Origin: an uncultured Treponema sp.
GTDB lineage: Bacteria; Spirochaetota; Spirochaetia; Treponematales; Treponemataceae
Assembly: GCA_947167345.1 (NCBI GenBank)
Contig: CAMVHR010000022.1
Span: 1 to 46,901 of the forward strand
Length of the DNA stretch: 46,901 nucleotides
Reading direction: 5' to 3'
Part shown: piece after piece, positions 1-7,212 of the stretch
Layout of the letters: every line of letters starts with the position of its first letter
Numbering within the stretch: the stretch's first letter is position 1
Notes under the pieces: model-generated
What the model was told of the DNA's origin: nothing
Seen by the model: only the letters and a program-made list of their open reading frames with translations
Databases searched by the model: none
Position numbers and translations under genes: made by a program

Positions 1-70
1 ACAACACAATCTCTTAAGAACTTACAACACAATCTCTTAAGAACTTACAACACAAATCCTTAAGGATTTT
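1..70. repeat. Tandem repeat, 23-bp period, cut by the window edge
   Basis: Two identical 23-bp units (1-23 and 24-46) begin with ACAACACAAT and contain the core TCTTAAGA. A third, diverged unit starts at 47 and ends in a perfect 16-bp palindrome, AAATCCTTAAGGATTT (54-69). The array may extend further left. There are no spacers, so it is not a CRISPR array. It lies upstream of the mrp promoter. Its role is unknown; protein binding or a simple intergenic tandem repeat are both possible. Confidence 0.85.
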
Positions 71-89
71 CATGATTATAGAGAGACAT

Positions 90-118
90 TTGCCTATTTC
101 CATTAATTTTATTATATT
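90..118 (+). promoter_or_regulatory. Putative sigma-70 promoter of the mrp operon
   Basis: TTGCCT (90-95), a 17-bp spacer and TATATT (113-118) are seen. Transcription would start near 125 and give a leader of about 27 nt carrying the GAGGA ribosome binding site at 143-147. This is inferred from sequence only. Confidence 0.45.
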
Positions 119-151
119 AAATAAAACACAACATATTATATCGAGGAAAAT

Positions 152-1018
152 ATGGCAGAAGATTCAGGCTGCGGTGGAAACTGCTCAGGATGTTCGAAAG
201 ACGGATGCGAAAAGAGAGATTTACATGAAAAGCTCCACAGACTTTCATCTGTAAAGAAAGTAATAGCCGTTGTTAGCGGAAAAGGTGGCGTAGGAAAATC
301 TATGGTTACAAGCCTTCTTGCCTCAAAAATACACAAAGACGGCTACAACACCGCCATTCTTGACGCAGACATTACAGGTCCTTCAATTCCTACAGCCTAT
401 GGTCTTGAAGGCGAAAAAGCAGAAGCAGGCACCCTTACAAATGAAGAAGGCAAGCAGGAAGACTTTCTTAAAGCCGTAAAGAGCAAGAACGGCGTTCAGA
501 TTATGTCCATGAACTTCCTTCTACCAAATGCAACCGATCCTGTAATCTGGCGAGGTCCTGTAATTTCTGGTGCAGTAAGACAGTTTTGGACAGACGTAGT
601 ATGGGAAAACGTTGACTTTATGCTCGTTGACTGTCCACCAGGAACTGGAGACGTACCACTTACAGTGTTCCAGTCAATTCCAATTGACGGCATCATAGTA
701 GTAGCTTCTCCTCAGCAGCTTGTTCGCGTAATCGTAGAAAAGGCTGTAAACATGGCAAACATGATGAACGTTCCAATTTTGGGACTGGTAGAAAACATGA
801 GCTATGTAAAATGCCCAGACTGCGGCAAGGAAATGAGAATCTTTGGCGAAAACAATATTGACGGCATTGCAAAAGACTTTGGCATAAAGGTTCTTTCACG
901 CATTCCTATTGAACAGAACATGTCTGTTGCAGTAGACAACGGTGAAATAGAAACGCTTGATGTTCCTTATGTAAACGAAGCTGCAGAAGCCGTTGAATCC
1001 CTTATAAAAAAAGTATGA
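152..1018 (+). CDS. mrp: Mrp/NBP35-family P-loop ATPase, Fe-S cluster carrier
   Basis: This is a 288-aa cytosolic ATPase of the Mrp/ApbC/NBP35 family, whose members bind a labile [4Fe-4S] cluster at a dimer interface and pass it to apo-proteins. The sequence shows a Cys-rich N-terminus (CGGNCSGCSKDGC, about residues 7-19) as in NBP35-type proteins, the deviant Walker A GKGGVGKS near residue 44, the LDADITGPSIP switch region, VDCPPGTGD near 160, and the carrier CxxC (CPDC) near 225. The start at 152 is supported by GAGGA 5 nt upstream. It is the first gene of a three-gene operon, and its stop overlaps the next start (ATGA). The N-terminal Cys motif suggests it binds two cluster types. The family call is certain; clients are unknown, but the adjacent Cys-rich protein is a candidate. 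Confidence 0.93.
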   Translation: MAEDSGCGGNCSGCSKDGCEKRDLHEKLHRLSSVKKVIAVVSGKGGVGKSMVTSLLASKIHKDGYNTAILDADITGPSIPTAYGLEGEKAEAGTLTNEEGKQEDFLKAVKSKNGVQIMSMNFLLPNATDPVIWRGPVISGAVRQFWTDVVWENVDFMLVDCPPGTGDVPLTVFQSIPIDGIIVVASPQQLVRVIVEKAVNMANMMNVPILGLVENMSYVKCPDCGKEMRIFGENNIDGIAKDFGIKVLSRIPIEQNMSVAVDNGEIETLDVPYVNEAAEAVESLIKKV

Positions 1019-1512
1019 GCATGACACCTGAAAAAGCAGGCTTAATTGCAGAAGAAAATTTCAAGAAGGGATACAACTGCGCACAGGCTGTGTTCTGCAC
1101 ATTTGCCGAAAGGCTCGGTCTTAGCGAGCAGGAAGCAATGAGAATTTCCCAGCCTTTTGGCGGTGGTATGTGCCGCTTAAGGGAAACTTGCGGTACTGTA
1201 TCAGGAATGTTTCTTGCATTAGGCCTGCTTGAAGGAAGTAATGATCCTTCTGACAAAAAAGCAAAAGACGAGATTTACGCACACGGGCAGGAGCTTGCCG
1301 CACGCTTTACAAAACTTAACGGGAGCATTATCTGCAAAGAGCTTTTAGGATTTGTCCCAATAAAAGAAGTTGCAGATGCCGCTGCATCAACATCACCAGT
1401 TTCGGAAGCACGCACGGAAGAATACTATAAAAAACGACCTTGCCCTAAGCTGTGTGCCTGTGCGGCAGAAATTTTTCAAACGTACCTTAACGAACACGGC
1501 ATTACAAAATGA
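1015..1512 (+). CDS. C_GCAxxG_C_C family protein (predicted redox/metal-binding)
   Basis: This 165-aa protein belongs to the C_GCAxxG_C_C family, named for its conserved cysteine pattern and of unknown biochemical role. Visible elements are YNCAQAV near residue 22, GGGMCRLRETCGTVSG around 49-64, SIICKELLG near 105, and CPKLCACAAE near the C-terminus. The spaced cysteines in a small soluble protein suggest metal, Fe-S or thiol redox chemistry. The ATG at 1015 overlaps the mrp stop by 4 nt; a second in-frame ATG lies at 1021. Members often occur as single genes or near redox genes; here translational coupling to an Fe-S carrier ATPase points to it being a cluster recipient. That last point is inference. 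Confidence 0.88.
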   Translation: MSMTPEKAGLIAEENFKKGYNCAQAVFCTFAERLGLSEQEAMRISQPFGGGMCRLRETCGTVSGMFLALGLLEGSNDPSDKKAKDEIYAHGQELAARFTKLNGSIICKELLGFVPIKEVADAAASTSPVSEARTEEYYKKRPCPKLCACAAEIFQTYLNEHGITK

Positions 1513-2507
1513 CAAGGCTTATCTGCGCCCCAATGGCAACTCTCAGCCACGAAGCATTCCGCCATGCAATAGAAAAATTTGGTGGCTGTGATGAATACTT
1601 TACAGAAATGATAAACGCCTCTTCATTACTAAACATGGGGCCTTTTGAAAAGTATTACCTTATGAGCGGTCCATGTCCTGAAAAAATTGTATGGCAAATT
1701 ACAGGCAACAATGCTCAGACCATGGCAGAAGCAAGCGTTGTAGCAGCAAGTCAAGGAGGAATCGGCGTTGACCTGAACATGGGCTGCTCTGCCCCTCAGA
1801 TATACAAGACTGGAGCAGGGATTGCATGGATGCTAAAGTCTCTTGAACAGACGAGGGATTTGGTAAGGCAGGTAAAAAAAGCTCTTGTCGAGTATGAAAA
1901 ACAACAGGACGGAAGACATGTCAGGCTCAGTGTAAAATGCAGGCTTGGAGCAGAGGACTTCACAGAATCTTCTTTTTTTGACTTTACTGACATGCTCATA
2001 GACGAGGGCGTAGAACTTATTACGCTGCATCCGCGCACAATAAAGGAAAAATATCGGGGTCTTCCAAAATATGAGTATGTGCAGAAACTTGAGGAGCGAG
2101 TTTCCGTTCCAGTCATCTTAAACGGTGGAATAACCGATGCAGCCAGTGCAGAATACGCACTGACAAAGGCTCCGTCATGTACAGGGCTTATGATTGCAAG
2201 AATGGCAGCGCAAAAACCCTGGATTTTCAGCGAAATAACAAAACATCTTAATGGAGAGAATAAAAAGCAAGATTCAGTAGACTGTCAAGCATTAGCCCTT
2301 GAATTTATAGACGATGTGCTCAAATATCAGCCGCCAGAATTTTACAAGACAAGGCTCCAGAGGTTTTTTGCCTATTTCTGCCAGAATTTTAAATTCGGAC
2401 ATTACTTTCAGACGCAAATGCTCAATGCAAAATCTGTAGAAGAAAGCCAGGAACGTGTCATCGACTACTTTTTAAAGCAACCGGACGACAGATTTATAAC
2501 ATATTAA
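1509..2507 (+). CDS. dus: tRNA-dihydrouridine synthase
   Basis: This is a 332-aa flavoenzyme of the Dus family, which reduces uridine to dihydrouridine in tRNA using FMN and NADPH. The TIM-barrel FMN-binding landmarks are present: APMATLSHEAFR at the N-terminus, QITGNNAQTMAEA, the catalytic cysteine in DLNMGCSAPQ near residue 96, VKCRLG near 140, LHPRT near 175 and ILNGGI near 205. The usual GxMIGRG phosphate-binding segment reads GLMIARMAAQKPWIF, so a conserved glycine is replaced. The start overlaps the previous stop (ATGA), making it the last gene of the mrp operon. Which uridines it modifies cannot be told from sequence alone. Confidence 0.92.
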   Translation: MTRLICAPMATLSHEAFRHAIEKFGGCDEYFTEMINASSLLNMGPFEKYYLMSGPCPEKIVWQITGNNAQTMAEASVVAASQGGIGVDLNMGCSAPQIYKTGAGIAWMLKSLEQTRDLVRQVKKALVEYEKQQDGRHVRLSVKCRLGAEDFTESSFFDFTDMLIDEGVELITLHPRTIKEKYRGLPKYEYVQKLEERVSVPVILNGGITDAASAEYALTKAPSCTGLMIARMAAQKPWIFSEITKHLNGENKKQDSVDCQALALEFIDDVLKYQPPEFYKTRLQRFFAYFCQNFKFGHYFQTQMLNAKSVEESQERVIDYFLKQPDDRFITY

Positions 2508-2516
2508 GGTGTTATT

Positions 2517-2560
2517 AAAAAAAGAATCGATTTATCTCTTGATATAAGATTTCTTTTTCT
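2517..2560 (+). terminator. Weak A/T-rich hairpin after dus
   Basis: AAAAAAAGAATC (2517-2528) can pair imperfectly with GATTTCTTTTT (2548-2558), with an inner imperfect pairing of TTTATC and GATATAA, followed by a T-rich stretch. It could end the mrp-dus transcript. It overlaps the promoter assigned to the next gene, so it is only tentative. Confidence 0.3.
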
Positions 2561-2567
2561 ATATTAT
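2539..2567 (+). promoter_or_regulatory. Putative promoter of the DUF4912 operon, near-leaderless
   Basis: TTGATA (2539-2544), 17 bp, TATTAT (2562-2567). Only 10 nt separate the -10 box from the ATG at 2578, and no Shine-Dalgarno site is visible. The expected transcript start is about 2574. Confidence 0.5.
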
Positions 2568-2577
2568 AAACACTATA

Positions 2578-3255
2578 ATGAAAATGGATACACAAATTCT
2601 TTCACGGCAACAACTTGAATCTCTTTCAACACAGGATTTACTGGCTCTATCAGATGATTATGGTATTGACATTCCTGAAGATTTGAACAGACGGTTCATC
2701 ATTGAAGAACTGCTTGAATTTGCGGATGAACAGGAAGAGAATGAGGTCATTCCAGAAGTCAATCTGACAGACGAGGAAATGAAAATTGCAACAACGCTTC
2801 CTACGACATACAATGAAACTTCTATTCATGCAATCATTCATGATCCTGCATGGGTATTCGTATATTGGGACATCAGTACAATAGACCTTGAAAACCTTAG
2901 GAACACCCAGAATTTCAAGAATCTTTTGCTCCATGTAGCTTTTTATGACAATGAAACTGATGAAAAACCAGCTTATACAATCGATACAAAAATTTCGCTT
3001 GAAGACAGAATGCAATATGTATTGCTTTCTTCGCCGAAAAAATATTTTATTGTAAACCTTGCCGCCAATATTGGTGCAACACATCAGATTATTGCACATA
3101 CAGAAATGATAACAATTCCAAATGCATGTCCTCTTCTTACAGACCTGCAGCCGGGCAGAAAACTGGAAATTCCTCCGCTGGTACGACTTTCTGGCATGGA
3201 AGAACTGCTGAGGGAATATTATTTAAACCATAGAGAATCATTAAATAATTTTTAA
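2578..3255 (+). CDS. DUF4912 domain protein
   Basis: This is a 225-aa soluble protein. Residues about 12-50 (LSTQDLLALSDDYGI and following helices) resemble the small helical Rho-N/SAP-like fold. From about residue 75, HAIIHDPAWVFVYWDI and the following beta-rich region match DUF4912, whose function is not established. It is followed after 15 nt by the GH57-like gene, whose AAGGA site lies between them, so the two form an operon. DUF4912 is often found beside DUF1957/GH57 genes in other bacteria (general knowledge, not checked here), suggesting a partner in polysaccharide metabolism or a carbohydrate-sensing role. The start is ATG 2578 or ATG 2584; neither has a clear ribosome binding site, consistent with near-leaderless expression. 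Confidence 0.85.
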   Translation: MKMDTQILSRQQLESLSTQDLLALSDDYGIDIPEDLNRRFIIEELLEFADEQEENEVIPEVNLTDEEMKIATTLPTTYNETSIHAIIHDPAWVFVYWDISTIDLENLRNTQNFKNLLLHVAFYDNETDEKPAYTIDTKISLEDRMQYVLLSSPKKYFIVNLAANIGATHQIIAHTEMITIPNACPLLTDLQPGRKLEIPPLVRLSGMEELLREYYLNHRESLNNF

Positions 3256-3270
3256 TAAGGAAAAAAGTTA

Positions 3271-4845
3271 ATGTCAAAGAAAAATTTATTATTAGTTTTA
3301 GCAACAAAACAGGGATACATTCACAATTCAAATCCAGATACAGATTTTTCTTTTGGTAATGAGCAACTTTTTACTTCAATTTCAAATACTTACATTCCGC
3401 TGCTAAACTTGCTTACAAAGTTTGCGGAGGAAGGCATTCAGGTAAAGATTGGACTCGTATTGAATCCATCACTCTGTACGCTTTTGTCCGAGGCCTGCAT
3501 ACAGGATCAGTACATTGCATGGCTGGACAAAAGAATTGCTTTTGGAGATACGGAACTCGAACGGAACAAAGATAATCCTGACATACTGCAAAATGTACAG
3601 TCATGCCTGAAAAAGCTTCAGAAAGACAAGATTGATTTCATCAAGACATATAACAACAATCTTGTAAGGGCATTCCGCCGCTTTGCGGACAAAGGACTGA
3701 TTGAACTTATTCCTACGGCTGCGACAAACATTTATATGCCTCATTACGCCGACATGACGGAGGTCATGAACGCTCAGGTAGAAACAGGTCTTTTTGCACA
3801 TAAAACATTCTTTGGAGAGACAGGCGATGGTTTTTACCTTCCGTTTATAGGATGGGCAAAAGGAATAGACAAGATACTGCACTCTTACGGTGTAAACTAT
3901 ACTATTATAGATGCACGCTCATTACTGTTTGCAGAAAAGCAGTGCGAAACAGGCATATTCTATCCAGCTCGTACAAAAAGTTCCATGGTCGTATTCGCTC
4001 GGGACAACGACACTCCAAAGGACATTTACGGTGAAAATGGTTTTATGACAAATCCCGTATACAGATGTGAGCAGCGAGATGCAGGATATGAGCTTCCTGC
4101 AGAACTGTTAAAAACATTCCTTGGAGAAGATCCGAAAAGACTTCAGACAGAATTCAAGTACTGGACAACTAATTCTGTCTATAATGAAGAAGCAGCAACA
4201 GAACAGGCAAAAAGAGATGCCGAGCAGTTTTACAATACAAAACTTAACAAGCTTAGGCAGGCACAAGAACATCTTGCAGATAAAGATGCAAGCCTTGCAT
4301 GTGTAATTCCTTTGGAAACACTGGGAACAGACTGGCATGAAGGAATTCTGTGGCTAGAGAATCTTGTCAGGCTGACTGCAAAATCGGAGGACATGCAACT
4401 TGCACTATGCAAAAACTGCATAAAGGATCAGTTCCTTTTACAAAAGATTGAACCGTATCCATGTAGCAGCGAAGGTTCAGGCTATGCGGAAAACCTGCTG
4501 GACAATACAAACAACTGGATGACGCGCTATGTACGCAAGGCAAGCGAACGCATGGTAGACCTTACAGAACGATTTCCGTTTGAAACGGGAATAAAGGCAC
4601 GACTTTTGAACCTTGCGGCAAGGCAGATTCTTATTGCAGAGTCAAGTGACTGGGCTAAGATGATTCATGATGGCAACCTGCCAGAATATGCAATGGATGC
4701 CTTTAAGGAAAGGATTCTTAACTTTACAGCCATATTCGATTCGCTTGCAAGTAATACTGTCAGTACGGAATGGCTGTGCAATCTTGAAAAACAGGACTCT
4801 CTGTTTCCATGGATAAACTATAAGGTTTTCAGCAGAAAAAAATAA
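3271..4845 (+). CDS. GH57/DUF1957-like protein with degenerate active site
   Basis: This 524-aa protein resembles GH57 alpha-1,4-glucan branching enzymes (DUF1957 type). The N-terminus LLLVLATKQGYIHNSNP aligns with the family's VLHAHLPYVRHP but lacks the His-x-His. LFTSISNTYIPLLNLL matches the following helix. Near residue 190, DGFYLPFIGWAKGID stands where GFWLPECAYxPGLD is expected, so the nucleophile Glu is replaced. Near residue 350, PLETLGTDWHEGILWLE stands where DTELFGHWWYEGPxWLE is expected, so the acid/base Asp is gone as well. The C-terminal helical domain (NNWMTRYVRKASERM, about 410 onward) is retained. It is therefore probably a pseudoenzyme that binds glucan or regulates, working with the DUF4912 partner. 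Fold call good; loss of catalysis is read from motif comparison only. Confidence 0.8.
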   Translation: MSKKNLLLVLATKQGYIHNSNPDTDFSFGNEQLFTSISNTYIPLLNLLTKFAEEGIQVKIGLVLNPSLCTLLSEACIQDQYIAWLDKRIAFGDTELERNKDNPDILQNVQSCLKKLQKDKIDFIKTYNNNLVRAFRRFADKGLIELIPTAATNIYMPHYADMTEVMNAQVETGLFAHKTFFGETGDGFYLPFIGWAKGIDKILHSYGVNYTIIDARSLLFAEKQCETGIFYPARTKSSMVVFARDNDTPKDIYGENGFMTNPVYRCEQRDAGYELPAELLKTFLGEDPKRLQTEFKYWTTNSVYNEEAATEQAKRDAEQFYNTKLNKLRQAQEHLADKDASLACVIPLETLGTDWHEGILWLENLVRLTAKSEDMQLALCKNCIKDQFLLQKIEPYPCSSEGSGYAENLLDNTNNWMTRYVRKASERMVDLTERFPFETGIKARLLNLAARQILIAESSDWAKMIHDGNLPEYAMDAFKERILNFTAIFDSLASNTVSTEWLCNLEKQDSLFPWINYKVFSRKK

Positions 4846-4875
4846 TTGCACCACATAAACACGGGCTTTTTCTTC

Positions 4876-4904
4876 TTTTCATTCTATTAATATTATGATA
4901 CAAT
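4876..4904 (+). promoter_or_regulatory. Putative promoter of the scaffold/GGGtGRT operon
   Basis: TTTTCA (4876-4881), 17 bp, TACAAT (4899-4904). The transcript would start near 4911, giving a leader of about 80 nt that begins just before the 4915-4955 stem-loop. The -35 match is only 4 of 6. Confidence 0.4.
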
Positions 4905-4914
4905 CTACCGCAAG

Positions 4915-4955
4915 AATAGACAGATAGATGTCAAAATAGTGTCTATCTGTCTGTT
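4915..4955 (+). promoter_or_regulatory. Stem-loop / inverted repeat in the leader of the scaffold gene
   Basis: AGACAGATAGA (4918-4928) is perfectly complementary to TCTATCTGTCT (4942-4952) with a 13-nt loop. Wobble and A-T pairs extend it to 4915-4955, and three further G-T pairs can form inside the loop. There is no following T-tract, so it is not a terminator. It is either a dyad operator just downstream of the promoter or an mRNA structure about 37 nt before the start codon. Confidence 0.7.
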
Positions 4956-4991
4956 AAACTCTATTTACTACAATTTTCGAGGTAACCCAGT

Positions 4992-5693
4992 ATGAAGTAC
5001 ACTGCAGAAGTGGAACATATGTGTCCTTTGATGAAAGGCGCATATCATGGACCTGCACCAATCCCAGAAGAGGGAAAATGGGTACAGGCAAAAAAAATTG
5101 AAGACATCTCCGGCTTTACACACGGTATCGGTTGGTGTGCACCACAGCAGGGAGCATGTAAACTTTCTTTGAATGTAAAAGACGGCATTATTGAAGAAGC
5201 TCTCGTAGAGACAATCGGATGCTCTGGCATGACACACTCTGCAGCTATGGCTTCAGAAATCCTTATTGGAAAGACTTTGCTGGAAGCTTTGAACACAGAC
5301 CTTGTTTGCGATGCTATCAACACAGCTATGCGCGAACTCTTTATGCAGATTGTATACGGACGCACTCAGTCAGCATATTCAAAGGATGGACTTAAAGTTG
5401 GTGCATCCCTTGAAGATCTTGGCAAGAACCTGCGCTCACAGGTTGGAACAATGTTTGCAACAAAAAAGACTGGTCCACGCTACCTTGAAATGACAGAAGG
5501 TTATGTAGAGCAGATTGCACTTGACAAGGACAACCAGATTGTAGGTTACAAGTGCATTAACTTTGGTAAATTGATGGACGCTCTTAAGGCTGGTACAGAT
5601 CCTAAGGAAGCTATTGAAAAGGCAAGAACACACTATGGCCGCATTACAGAAGATCAGGGTGTAGTAAAGTTCATTGACCCACGCAAAGAGTAA
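4992..5693 (+). CDS. NifU/IscU-like iron-sulfur scaffold domain protein
   Basis: This 233-aa protein resembles the N-terminal scaffold domain of NifU/IscU, on which [2Fe-2S] clusters are assembled. Cysteines occur at residues 49 and 56 (WCAPQQGAC), 77 (TIGCSGMTHSAA, matching the GCGAAIASSS element) and 106, roughly the spacing of the three scaffold ligands; a further Cys is at 11. The C-terminal 100 residues (GPRYLEMTEGYVEQI onward) are not part of a classical IscU. The gene starts 9 nt after GAGGT, and the next gene follows after 19 nt with a strong GGAACGGAGG site. Codon choice is skewed to GGT/GCT/CTT, suggesting high expression. It forms a conserved-looking pair with the GGGtGRT gene; no cysteine desulfurase lies nearby, so canonical Isc function is doubtful. 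Confidence 0.85.
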   Translation: MKYTAEVEHMCPLMKGAYHGPAPIPEEGKWVQAKKIEDISGFTHGIGWCAPQQGACKLSLNVKDGIIEEALVETIGCSGMTHSAAMASEILIGKTLLEALNTDLVCDAINTAMRELFMQIVYGRTQSAYSKDGLKVGASLEDLGKNLRSQVGTMFATKKTGPRYLEMTEGYVEQIALDKDNQIVGYKCINFGKLMDALKAGTDPKEAIEKARTHYGRITEDQGVVKFIDPRKE

Positions 5694-5712
5694 GGAACGG
5701 AGGACTTAGGAT

Positions 5713-6750
5713 ATGTCATTATTTGAAGATTATGAAGGCCGCATTCCACAGGTAAACAAGGCTCTTAAAGAATATGGTTTTGCAGAAGGCGAAAAAGGCT
5801 TGAACGAAGCTCGTGACCTTTGCAAGGCTCGTGGATTTGATCCTTATGAAATCTGCCAGTCAACACAGCAGATTTGTTTTGAAGATGCAAAGTGGGCTTA
5901 TGTATTGGGTTCTGCAATTGCCATTAAGGAAGCTGAAAAGTCTGGAGACAAGACTGGTTCAACAGCTGCCGCTAACATTGGTAAGGGACTTCAGGCATTC
6001 TGTCTGCCAGGTTCTGTTGCTGATGACCGCAAGGTTGGTCTTGGACACGGTAACCTTGGTGCACGTCTTCTTTCTGAAGAAACACAGTGCTTCGCATTCC
6101 TTGCAGGACACGAATCTTTCGCTGCTGCTGAAGGTGCTATTAAGATTGCAGCTAACGCTAACAAAGTTCGCAAGAACAAGCTCCGTGTTATCTTGAACGG
6201 TCTTGGAAAAGACGCTGCTCAGATTATTTCACGTATCAACGGCTTTACTTATGTTCAGACACAGTTTGACTATTTCAACGGTGAAGGAACAGACAAGGCT
6301 CTTAAAGTTGTAAAGGAAGTTCCTTATGGTAACAACCCAGAGCGTCTCATTGTTAAGTGCTACGGTGCTGATGATGTTCGCGAAGGTGTTGCAATCATGT
6401 GGCACGAAGATGTAGATGTTTCTATCACAGGAAACTCAACAAACCCAACACGTTTCCAGCACCCTGTTGCTGGTACATACAAGAAGGAAAGACTTCTTGC
6501 AGGCAAGAAGTACTTCTCTGTAGCTTCTGGTGGTGGTACAGGACGTACTTTGCACCCAGATAACATGGCTGCAGGTCCTGCTTCTTACGGATTTACTGAT
6601 ACTTTGGGTCGCATGCACTCAGACGCTCAGTTTGCAGGTTCTTCATCAGTTCCAGCACACGTAGAAATGATGGGCTTCATGGGCATGGGTAACAACCCTA
6701 TGGTTGGCTGTACAGTTGCTTGTGCAGTAGCAGTTGCTGGTTCATTCTAA
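5713..6750 (+). CDS. GGGtGRT family protein, function unknown
   Basis: This is a 345-aa soluble protein of the family named after its GGGtGRT motif, here SGGGTGRT at residues 272-279. No enzymatic role is established. Other visible features are a glycine-rich segment near residues 112-122 (KVGLGHGNLGA), AFLAGHESFAAAEGA near 130, the HPDNMAAGPASYGFTD element after the motif, and a C-terminus rich in small residues with two cysteines (NPMVGCTVACAVAVAGSF). The glycine-rich motif suggests nucleotide or phosphate binding (inference). It is co-transcribed with the NifU-like gene and ends in a strong bidirectional terminator. Codon use is heavily biased to GGT, GCT, CGT and CTT, unlike neighbours, indicating an abundant protein. 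Confidence 0.9.
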   Translation: MSLFEDYEGRIPQVNKALKEYGFAEGEKGLNEARDLCKARGFDPYEICQSTQQICFEDAKWAYVLGSAIAIKEAEKSGDKTGSTAAANIGKGLQAFCLPGSVADDRKVGLGHGNLGARLLSEETQCFAFLAGHESFAAAEGAIKIAANANKVRKNKLRVILNGLGKDAAQIISRINGFTYVQTQFDYFNGEGTDKALKVVKEVPYGNNPERLIVKCYGADDVREGVAIMWHEDVDVSITGNSTNPTRFQHPVAGTYKKERLLAGKKYFSVASGGGTGRTLHPDNMAAGPASYGFTDTLGRMHSDAQFAGSSSVPAHVEMMGFMGMGNNPMVGCTVACAVAVAGSF

Positions 6751-6763
6751 TAAAAATACACAG

Positions 6764-6815
6764 TAAAAATTCCTGCTTGATTTACTTTATTTATCAAGCA
6801 GGAGTTTTATCTTTT
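6764..6815. terminator. Bidirectional terminator between GGGtGRT and XRE genes
   Basis: TCCTGCTTGAT (6771-6781) pairs perfectly with ATCAAGCAGGA (6793-6803), flanked by A and T runs on both sides, so it can terminate both strands. The stop codon of the convergent XRE gene (6807) lies inside the downstream T-rich arm. Confidence 0.9.
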
Positions 6816-7133
6816 TTTCATATCTAATCGAATAATAATATCCGTTACAAGTTTTAAATCCTCACAATTAAGATGGTTTAATTTTTTTACAAGTCCAATA
6901 ATTTCAGACTTGATTGCTGCGGGAATTGTAGAATCCGTTCCTGTAAGTAGATACTCGACAGAGACACCCAAAATTTGAGCAATTTTAAGGGCATTCTCAG
7001 CACTAGGAAGAATATAATCATGAGCAAGATAATGATCTAGAGTATGCTTGCTAATTCCAGTTTTTATTGCAAGTTCTTTTACGAGCATTCCTTGGAATGA
7101 TAATTCTTCTTTTAAGTTTTCTCTAAACCCCAT
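6807..7133 (-). CDS. XRE-family transcriptional regulator
   Basis: This is a 108-aa DNA-binding protein with one HTH_3 (Cro/CI-type) domain: MLVKELAIKTGISKHTLDHYLAHD (about residues 16-39) forms the helix-turn-helix, and ALKIAQILGVSVEYLLTG closes the domain. The last 40 residues form a short helical tail of unknown role. It is convergent with the GGGtGRT gene and divergent from the gtr operon. A short inverted repeat at 7143-7160 just upstream of its start could be an autoregulatory operator that also covers the gtr promoter region. No Shine-Dalgarno is apparent before the ATG at 7133. Target genes are unknown. Confidence 0.85.
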   Translation of the reverse strand: MGFRENLKEELSFQGMLVKELAIKTGISKHTLDHYLAHDYILPSAENALKIAQILGVSVEYLLTGTDSTIPAAIKSEIIGLVKKLNHLNCEDLKLVTDIIIRLDMKKR

Positions 7134-7142
7134 ATGAATATG

Positions 7143-7160
7143 GTATTCAAAAACGAATAC
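7143..7160. promoter_or_regulatory. Inverted repeat, possible XRE operator
   Basis: GTATTC AAAAAC GAATAC is a perfect 6-bp dyad with a 6-bp spacer, centred about 18 bp upstream of the XRE start and about 60 bp upstream of gtrA. Short dyads of this size are typical for XRE dimers. This is an inference from position and symmetry. Confidence 0.4.
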
Positions 7161-7174
7161 TAAAACTGTTATTA

Positions 7175-7203
7175 TTGCATAATAAGAGTATTTTTTATAT
7201 AAT
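7175..7203 (+). promoter_or_regulatory. Promoter of the gtr operon, near-leaderless
   Basis: TTGCAT (7175-7180), 17 bp, consensus TATAAT (7198-7203). The gtrA ATG follows 9 nt after the -10 box, and no ribosome binding site is present, so the mRNA would have a leader of roughly 0-4 nt. Confidence 0.65.
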
Positions 7204-7212
7204 TACCACAAT

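Noticed and set aside
1..70. Possible CRISPR fragment
   Set aside because: The repeats are directly abutting with no unique spacers, so they are a tandem repeat.
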